In this document: in pieces, positions 1-4,813 of the stretch | Numbering within the stretch: the stretch's first letter is position 1 | Layout of the letters: each line of letters opens with the position of its first letter | NCBI GenBank assembly: GCA_937874455.1 | Contig: CALNBE010000152.1 | Location: 1 to 6,420, forward strand | Direction: 5' to 3' | Origin: an uncultured Opitutia bacterium | Lineage (GTDB): Bacteria > Verrucomicrobiota > Verrucomicrobiia > Opitutales > UBA953 | Length of the DNA stretch: 6,420 nucleotides | Translations under genes and position numbers: made by a program | The notes under the pieces: generated by a model | Databases searched by the model: none | Told to the model about the DNA's origin: nothing | The model's input: the letters and a program-made list of their open reading frames with translations, nothing else

Positions 1-1432
1 CGACGTCGGTGGCCGTGACCAGGTAGGCGCCGCGCAGCCGGACCTCGCGGCCGGTGAGCCAGGAGAGGCGACGGCAAAATTCCTCGGCGTCCTGATAGGA
101 AACGGAATCGACGGGGAGGGTGTCGCCGGGGGTGGCGCTGGGGTTGTTGTTTTCCATGATGACCGCGTAGAGGACTTGGGGGATTTCGGAGGTGGTCAAG
201 CGGAGGGTGGAGGAATGGGGCAGGGGTTTGAGGAGGGCGAGAAAGCGGTCTTGGACCAGTTTGATGTCGCGGGATTTAAAGCTGATGTACTGGAGTTTGG
301 TGTAGGTGTCGCCACCGACCAAGTTGCTGTCGGGAAATTTGGCGCGAAGCTGGGCGGCTTGTTGCTGAAGGAGCAGGGCTTGGTTGCCGGCCTCGGTGCC
401 TTTGCCGTCGCGGATAAGCTGGTCGAGCTGGGCGAGTCCGGTTGCGAGTTTAGCGAGCACGGGGGCGGAGAGGGCGGCGTTGCGTTTTTGGAGAAGGGCC
501 TCGGCATTTTCCTTGGTGGAGTAGCGGCTGTAAGGGAATTTTTTCTGCAAGTCGGCGTAATGGGCAAGGGCTTGGGTGAAGAGCTGATCGCTGTCGTCGA
601 TGTTACCTTGTTTGGCGAGGGCAAATGCCTGATCGAACTGGAGGGTGATTTTGTCGTAATCGACAGCGGAGCGGGCGGTGTCGGCAGCGGCCTGAAGGTC
701 GCCGAGGCGGGCGTATTCGACTGGCAGAACGCCGAGATAGGTTTCGCGGAGGGTTTTTTCTCCGAGGTAGGCGGTCTGGTATTTTTGCGCGGCCTCGGCC
801 CATTCCCGTTTTTCCATGTGGGCATTGGCCTCTTGTTCGAGGCGGCTGACGTCGATTTGGATGGGGCGGGCGTGCATGAGTTTGACCTGGCGGTCGAGGT
901 AGGCGATGCGGCCAAAGTCCTTTTTCTTGGAGAGCTGGCATTCGGTGCCGATGCGCTGTTCGAGGGCGACGGCTTCGGCGTAGCGTTTTCCGGCCTCGGA
1001 GAAATTGTTGGCGGCCAAGGCCTGGTCTGCCTGTTGTTCGAGGGCGCGGCTTTGAGCGCGAAATTCCTCGGCCTTGAGGGTTTGCCAACGGGTGCGGATG
1101 CTGTCGAGGGTGGGGTCGAACTGGTTGTTGGCGCGCAGGGCGTACTGTTCGCGCAGGCGGAGGGCGTTTTCGAGCAGCGCGAGGTCCTCGGGGTCGAGTT
1201 TTTCTTTGAATTGGAGGAGGTTGGAGAAGGTTTCCCATTCGTCCTGACTGCGGCGTCGCAGGTCATCGATTTCGGCTTGTACCTCGCGGGGCGGCTTTTC
1301 GTCGGTGCCGCTTTTTTTGGGGCCGAGCAAGGTAATCAGATAGGCGCCCCCGAGGGCGGCGCAGCAGGCGAGGAGGATAAGAAAGGCTTGCAGGATTTTC
1401 CCGGAGGTTGCGGAGAAAGAACGGTGGCGCAT
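1..1432 (-). CDS. Membrane-anchored TPR-like protein with C-terminal SUMF1/FGE-like domain (partial, C-terminus outside window)
   Basis: A minus-strand frame stays open from ATG at 1432 to the left window edge (477 codons, no stop), so the C-terminus is missing. Residues 13-36 form one hydrophobic helix (ILQAFLILLACCAALGGAYL and on) after a short basic N-terminus, suggesting a signal anchor. A charged coiled region (about 45-120) follows, then Ala/Leu/Glu-rich helix pairs resembling TPR repeats (about 124-160, 198-223, 264-297, 335-366). From about residue 409 the sequence resembles the start of an FGE-sulfatase/SUMF1 domain: TSEIPQVLYAVIMENNNPS matches the usual 'tEVTnaqYa..M..nPS', and LPVDSVSYQDAEEFCRRL matches 'PV..VSw.dA..FC..L'. 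The expected next motif, RLPTEAEW, reads RLRGAYLV, so the domain is divergent. True formylglycine-generating activity cannot be assumed; many bacterial family members are not sulfatase activators. No start codon lies upstream in frame near 1432 and no clear ribosome binding site is seen. Codons strongly favour C in third position. The coding call is firm; the function is unknown. Confidence 0.85.
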   Translation of the reverse strand, partial: MRHRSFSATSGKILQAFLILLACCAALGGAYLITLLGPKKSGTDEKPPREVQAEIDDLRRRSQDEWETFSNLLQFKEKLDPEDLALLENALRLREQYALRANNQFDPTLDSIRTRWQTLKAEEFRAQSRALEQQADQALAANNFSEAGKRYAEAVALEQRIGTECQLSKKKDFGRIAYLDRQVKLMHARPIQIDVSRLEQEANAHMEKREWAEAAQKYQTAYLGEKTLRETYLGVLPVEYARLGDLQAAADTARSAVDYDKITLQFDQAFALAKQGNIDDSDQLFTQALAHYADLQKKFPYSRYSTKENAEALLQKRNAALSAPVLAKLATGLAQLDQLIRDGKGTEAGNQALLLQQQAAQLRAKFPDSNLVGGDTYTKLQYISFKSRDIKLVQDRFLALLKPLPHSSTLRLTTSEIPQVLYAVIMENNNPSATPGDTLPVDSVSYQDAEEFCRRLSWLTGREVRLRGAYLVTATDV

Positions 1433-1474
1433 GAGGCGGAAAGGGTGAAACGAGAAGCGGGAAGATTTGTTTGC

Positions 1475-1503
1475 TTGGACAGGCGCGGGAAATTGCTCAT
1501 TAG
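1475..1503 (+). promoter_or_regulatory. Weak candidate sigma70-type promoter for tyrA
   Basis: In the 94-base divergent gap, TTGGAC (1475-1480) and CATTAG (1498-1503) are separated by 17 bases. Each box matches the consensus only partly. Transcription from here would begin near 1510, downstream of the TTG at 1467 and upstream of the GTG at 1527, which agrees with the GTG start chosen for tyrA. The match is weak enough to occur by chance. Confidence 0.2.
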
Positions 1504-1526
1504 GACGCCTCTTACAACACGGAAAA

Positions 1527-2408
1527 GTGCTTCGTCAAATTGCCATTCTCGGGCCGGGACTGCTCGGCGCCTCCATCATGCAGGCGGCGCGGGCGCGCGG
1601 GCAGGCGGCGCGGCTTACTGCTTGGTCGCGGAGCGAGCGGACGCGTGCGCAGTGCGTGGGGCATCCGTGGTGCGATGCGGTGGTGGAGGATCCGCGGGAA
1701 TGTGTGCGGGGGGCGGATTTGGTGGTGGCTTGTGTGCCGGTGGACCGGATTGGGCCGTTGCTGGAATTGGTGGCGGGGGATTTGGCGGCGGACGCGGTGG
1801 TGACGGATGTCGGAAGCACGAAGGCGGGTGTGTGTGCGGCGGCGGAGCGGGTTTTGCCGGCGGGCCGTTTTGTCGGGTCGCATCCGATGGCGGGCTCGGA
1901 GAAATCGGGCCCGGCGCATGCGAGTCCGGAGCTTTTTGCCGGGCGGGTGTGTTTTGTGACGCCCACGGCGGGCAGCGCCGCGGCGGCGGTGGCGCGGGTA
2001 GAGCAATTCTGGCAGGCGTTGGGAATGCGGGTGGCAAAGGAAACGCCCGAGACGCACGACCGGATTGTGGCGCGGGTGAGCCATCTCCCGCACGCGGTGG
2101 CGGCGGCCTTGTGCGCGCTGCTGGCGACACAACCCACGGCATGGGGAGCGTTTGCCGGGCAGGGTTTGCGGGATACGACCCGGGTGGCGGGCGGGGATCC
2201 GGGTCTGTGGCGGGCGATTTTTCAGGAAAATCGGACGGCGGTGCTGGCGGCACTGGCAGATTATCAACAGGTGCTGGAGCAATTGCGGATGGCGCTGGCG
2301 GCGGAGGATTTTGGGGCGGTGACTGCGCTGCTGGCGCAGGGGCAGCGTTGGCGGAACCGGTGGGAGGGGGAAAATCCGGCGCCGCGGACGGGTGCGGGCG
2401 GGGCATAA
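1527..2408 (+). CDS. tyrA: Prephenate/arogenate dehydrogenase TyrA
   Basis: This enzyme catalyses oxidative decarboxylation of prephenate to 4-hydroxyphenylpyruvate, or of arogenate to tyrosine, in the cytoplasm, at the tyrosine branch of aromatic amino acid synthesis. With the GTG start at 1527 the protein has 293 residues. The N-terminal Rossmann fold carries GPGLLG at 9-14. DVGSTK (94-99), GSHPMAG (117-123), SHLPH (185-189) and DTTRVAGGDPGLW (216-228) are the family's cofactor and substrate signatures. S97, H119, a His in SHLPH and R219 fit the Ser, His, His and Arg of the known active site. The C-terminal helical dimerisation domain is present, but there is no room for an ACT regulatory domain, so allosteric tyrosine control by such a domain is unlikely. 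After the second beta strand the sequence is AWSRSERT, with no acidic residue where NAD-specific enzymes usually have Asp; this suggests NADP. The in-frame TTG at 1467 would add 20 residues unlike the family, so GTG fits better, although its ribosome binding site is weak. Whether prephenate or arogenate is preferred cannot be read from the sequence. Confidence 0.95.
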   Translation: MLRQIAILGPGLLGASIMQAARARGQAARLTAWSRSERTRAQCVGHPWCDAVVEDPRECVRGADLVVACVPVDRIGPLLELVAGDLAADAVVTDVGSTKAGVCAAAERVLPAGRFVGSHPMAGSEKSGPAHASPELFAGRVCFVTPTAGSAAAAVARVEQFWQALGMRVAKETPETHDRIVARVSHLPHAVAAALCALLATQPTAWGAFAGQGLRDTTRVAGGDPGLWRAIFQENRTAVLAALADYQQVLEQLRMALAAEDFGAVTALLAQGQRWRNRWEGENPAPRTGAGGA

Positions 2409-2434
2409 AAAAGGCGCCGGAGAAATCCGGCGCC
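2407..2434 (-). terminator. Intrinsic terminator of the glutaredoxin-like gene
   Basis: GGCGCCGGA (2413-2421), the loop GAAA (2422-2425) and TCCGGCGCC (2426-2434) form a perfect 9-bp GC-rich hairpin. Read on the minus strand, the stem is followed at once by six T's (complement of A2407-A2412), the classic Rho-independent form, and it lies 22 bases beyond the stop of the minus-strand gene ending at 2457. On the plus strand the same hairpin starts 4 bases after the tyrA stop, but it is followed by GGTGGTTTCGCG rather than a T-run, so it should work poorly for tyrA. The last two bases of the tyrA stop codon are part of the A-run. Confidence 0.85.
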
Positions 2435-2456
2435 GGTGGTTTCGCGAAGGAAATTT

Positions 2457-2792
2457 TCAGAAGAACCGGATGGTTTTGGCGCGAGCCTGCTCGGGCATTT
2501 CGTGGGCGCAAGGCTGGTTGGTCGGGGCGTCAGGGGCGAGGTCGTTGGGTTGCACCAGATTTTGGGTGAGCAGGTATTGCTCGACCTCCTCGCCGGAGAC
2601 ATCCGCGAGCATGGTGCCGTCGATTTCGACGCAGGGCGAAAGGCGCTGGCCGGATTTTTCCACCATGGCGAGGTAGTTTTCGGGCACGTTGATGATGTCG
2701 ATGTCCTCGTACTCCAGATTGTATTTGCGCAGAATGGCCCGGACGCCGTTGCTCCAGCCGCAGTGTGGTTTCAGATACGCTTTGATGATCAT
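2457..2792 (-). CDS. Glutaredoxin-like protein with CGWS active site
   Basis: This is a 111-residue protein with a thioredoxin-fold glutaredoxin pattern. The first beta strand (MIIKAYL) is followed by K8-P-H-C11-G-W-S14, where the Lys three residues before the active Cys is typical of glutaredoxins. A helix follows (NGVRAILRKY), then a second strand (YEDIDI), and P53 in RLSPCVEIDG at the cis-proline position. The active site has Ser in place of the second Cys, as in monothiol (CGFS-type) glutaredoxins, which handle glutathione and Fe-S clusters. The match to that class is partial, and the glycine-rich GG.D motif is replaced by ADVSGEEV (63-70). An extra Cys (C54) directly follows the cis-proline, and a tail of about 30 residues (80-111) contains C95. 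The ATG at 2792 is chosen because it begins exactly at the first beta strand; the frame stays open upstream to 2915, but that part does not look like family sequence. No good ribosome binding site is seen. The gene converges with tyrA and ends in its own terminator. A thiol reductase, an Fe-S carrier or a NrdH/arsenate-reductase-like role all remain possible. Confidence 0.85.
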   Translation of the reverse strand: MIIKAYLKPHCGWSNGVRAILRKYNLEYEDIDIINVPENYLAMVEKSGQRLSPCVEIDGTMLADVSGEEVEQYLLTQNLVQPNDLAPDAPTNQPCAHEMPEQARAKTIRFF

Positions 2793-2984
2793 GATGACGT
2801 GAAGGATTGGCGAGCCCGATGGGTATTGCAAATGCCGGCGGCTTTTCGTGGGTGGAATGAGGAGACGGGAATTCGCGAAGCCCGGAGGATGAAGAAAAAA
2901 TGAGGAAAGCTGCAAGCGCGAAGCGTGCTTATCGGGTTGCGCAACGGCGGCGGGTGCGTCATGCCTTGGAAAAATCCCCTCCCT
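2793..2984. other. Divergent intergenic region with no convincing promoter
   Basis: This 192-base gap separates the starts of the glutaredoxin-like gene (leftward) and the PEGA-type gene (rightward), so promoters for both should lie here. I find no -35/-10 pair good enough to report. It contains a good Shine-Dalgarno core, GGAGG (2884-2888), 11 bases before an ATG at 2900 whose frame is not that of the PEGA-type gene. It also contains two short perfect palindromes, TTCGCGAA (2872-2879) and GTTGCGCAAC (2936-2945), either of which could be chance or an operator half. Confidence 0.4.
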
Positions 2985-4763
2985 ATGTCACACGCCACCT
3001 CATCCAACGGAACCCAAGGAAACTCCAACAACTGGCTGCAAGGGCTGGTGATCGGCATTTGCATCGGCGGCGCATTTATTGGCGGCTGGTTGCTGGCGCG
3101 CCAGGAGTTGTCTGTTTTGCCCGGAGCCGCGCCAGCCGGACGGGCGGACACTCCGGCATCGCCGGTTGTGGCGGCGGCTCCGGAAGTGCTTCCGCAGGAC
3201 GCAGTCCCGGCGAAGGAAACTTTACCGCCGCCCGTCGGACCGAAAGGTCCGCCCGAGGTTTTGGTGTCTGCGGAGGAAAAAGCTTTGGTAGCTCCGGTGG
3301 CGGAGGCCGCGCCGGAAGCGGTGTCCGCGCCGCCCGTGGCGGAGGCGGCGGGGTCGCAGAAAAAACCCTTGGAGGAAAACCCGGCGTCCGTTTTGCCGCC
3401 GCCCGCCGCCAACATGGCGCAACTGCAGATCGCCACTGTGCCCGATGCCCAGGTTTTTGCCGTGGAGGGTGAGCGGCGGATTTACATCGGCCAGGCGGAC
3501 GCGGAGGGGAAATTTATGGTGAGCCGCCGGGTCGGTCCGCGGGGCGTGGTTTTTTCCCTCGTGTTCCGGCATCCGGATTATGAGGAGTTGCGCAAAGATG
3601 CGGTGCGAATGGAAGGCGGGAAAATCGGCGTTCTAGAGGCGTCGATGAAGGCTGCGCCCGGGGCGTTGACGATTGTGGCCGAGCCGCCCGCCGCCACTGT
3701 GTGGGTGAACGGCAAAAAGGAAGGCCAGGGCGTGGTGATCCTGGGTAGCGTGCCCGCCAATGTGAAGCAGCTGGTGGAGGTGAAAATGGGCGGTGAGGAG
3801 ACGGTCTCGCAGGAAATCGCGGTGGCTCCGCGTCAGGTGGCAACGGTGAAAATTGCGTTGAAGACCGCCAGGCCCGCCGCCGAGGAAAAACCCGCCGGGG
3901 GTGCTGGAGACATTTTGTTGCTGGGGCCGGTCTATGCGCTGGCCTCGGAACCGGATGCGCGCGTGCTGGTTGACGGCCGGGTGACGCCCGCGCCCGACGG
4001 CTTGCTGCGGGGGATTCCTGCCGGAACCCGGCAGCTGGTGATTGAGCGGGGCGGCGACAATGTTCCGGTCCGCGTGCTGTGGCGGGGCGCGGTCGAGGTG
4101 CGGCAGAATGTGGCGACGAGCTTGCGGGAACTGACTGTGGCGGAGGAAACCATGCCGCCGGTTCCGGCAAAGGAAGCGCCCGCCGGGCAGGCCATTTTTT
4201 CCATCCAGTTTATCAATTTGAAGGGCGAACCGGCGGTTCCCGACCAGGTGGCGGTTTCCTTTGCCGGCGAGCCGGTGGCGCGGAGGGAAGACGGCACTTG
4301 GGCGCTGCCTTTGAAAACTCCGGGAGATGTGCGGGTGGAAGTGCCTGGTTTTGAACCGATTGTTTACAAGGGCATGGAGTATCCGTTGGCGGGAGCTTAT
4401 CCGATGACCGGCCTGCTGCGTCCGCCGGTGCCGGAGGAAAAAAAGGTTTTGCCGCCGCCCGCTGTGGAGGAAGCGCTGCCAGAACCCGCACCAATTTCCT
4501 GGGCGGCCAAGGCGCTGGCGGTGGCCCCGCAGGAAGGGTTTTTTGTCCTGGAGCAGCAGTCGGAACCGCGGCTGGCGGTGGCACAGGAATTGACGATCGC
4601 CGTTGGCGAGGGAGAAGGTTTTGCGGTGGAAGTCGTGGACGCCTCGGAAAAGATGGCGGTTTGCAGCGCGCCGGAAAATTCGGAAAAATTGTCGGCGTTG
4701 AAAAAGGGGGGCCGGGTGAAAGCCACACTGGTGCGGGCCGCACCCGCGAAGGAAAAACCGTGA
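2985..4763 (+). CDS. Membrane-anchored multi-module PEGA-type protein
   Basis: From ATG at 2985 this is a 592-residue protein that I recognise only by architecture. A short polar N-terminus precedes one hydrophobic Gly-rich helix (about 16-38, LVIGICIGGAFIGGWLLA), then a Pro/Ala/Glu-rich linker (about 45-142). Several beta-rich modules follow. Residues 226-293 best fit a PEGA domain: LTIVAEPPAATVWVNGKKEG matches the family's 'l.v.s.P.gA.V.vnG...g', followed by a P-x-G-like turn and an antiparallel end. Residues 144-222 and 314-384 (SEPDARVLVDGRVTPAPDG) look like divergent copies. Residues 403-480 look like another carboxypeptidase-regulatory or Ig-like fold. Residues 513-584 (GFFVLEQQSEPRLAVAQELT and on) form a small beta barrel-like module. 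There are no catalytic motifs. PEGA domains are non-enzymatic and usually extracytoplasmic, so an envelope or protein-binding role is inferred. Starts at GTG 2925 and ATG 2961 are also in frame; 2985 is preferred because GC-rich third positions begin there. The gene converges with feoB. Confidence 0.85.
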   Translation: MSHATSSNGTQGNSNNWLQGLVIGICIGGAFIGGWLLARQELSVLPGAAPAGRADTPASPVVAAAPEVLPQDAVPAKETLPPPVGPKGPPEVLVSAEEKALVAPVAEAAPEAVSAPPVAEAAGSQKKPLEENPASVLPPPAANMAQLQIATVPDAQVFAVEGERRIYIGQADAEGKFMVSRRVGPRGVVFSLVFRHPDYEELRKDAVRMEGGKIGVLEASMKAAPGALTIVAEPPAATVWVNGKKEGQGVVILGSVPANVKQLVEVKMGGEETVSQEIAVAPRQVATVKIALKTARPAAEEKPAGGAGDILLLGPVYALASEPDARVLVDGRVTPAPDGLLRGIPAGTRQLVIERGGDNVPVRVLWRGAVEVRQNVATSLRELTVAEETMPPVPAKEAPAGQAIFSIQFINLKGEPAVPDQVAVSFAGEPVARREDGTWALPLKTPGDVRVEVPGFEPIVYKGMEYPLAGAYPMTGLLRPPVPEEKKVLPPPAVEEALPEPAPISWAAKALAVAPQEGFFVLEQQSEPRLAVAQELTIAVGEGEGFAVEVVDASEKMAVCSAPENSEKLSALKKGGRVKATLVRAAPAKEKP

Positions 4764-4813
4764 CGGCGGCCCGTTGGAGCTAGGTTCCCCTGGGGGTAAA
4801 TTTTCTGTCCGGC

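Noticed and set aside
196..1266. Minus-strand open frames of 356 and 211 codons inside gene 1
   Set aside because: They are Pro/Ser/Thr- or Arg/Pro-rich shadow frames. The third minus-strand frame carries the TM helix, the TPR-like repeats and the SUMF1-like motifs.
1512..2511. Several long minus-strand open frames across tyrA
   Set aside because: They are Arg/Pro-rich translations without motifs, opposite a gene with clear TyrA signatures.
176..2569. A 797-codon open frame on the plus strand
   Set aside because: It runs antisense to gene 1 and then out of frame through tyrA. The product is Gly/Ala-rich low-complexity sequence with no domain, and the G-rich plus strand explains the lack of stops.
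2441..2879. The 8-bp palindrome TTCGCGAA occurring at 2441-2448 and 2872-2879
   Set aside because: Two copies of a short GC-containing palindrome can occur by chance, and no longer flanking repeat supports a regulator site.
2900..3472. A 190-codon plus-strand frame with a good GGAGG upstream
   Set aside because: It overlaps the PEGA-type gene in another frame and becomes Arg/Gly/Ala-rich without a recognisable domain. Only its start signal is worth noting.
4764..4813. A possible shared terminator between the convergent PEGA-type gene and feoB
   Set aside because: The only candidate, TTCCCCTGGGGG at 4785-4796, gives a 3-bp stem with a 4-base loop and no proper T-run, which is too weak to call.
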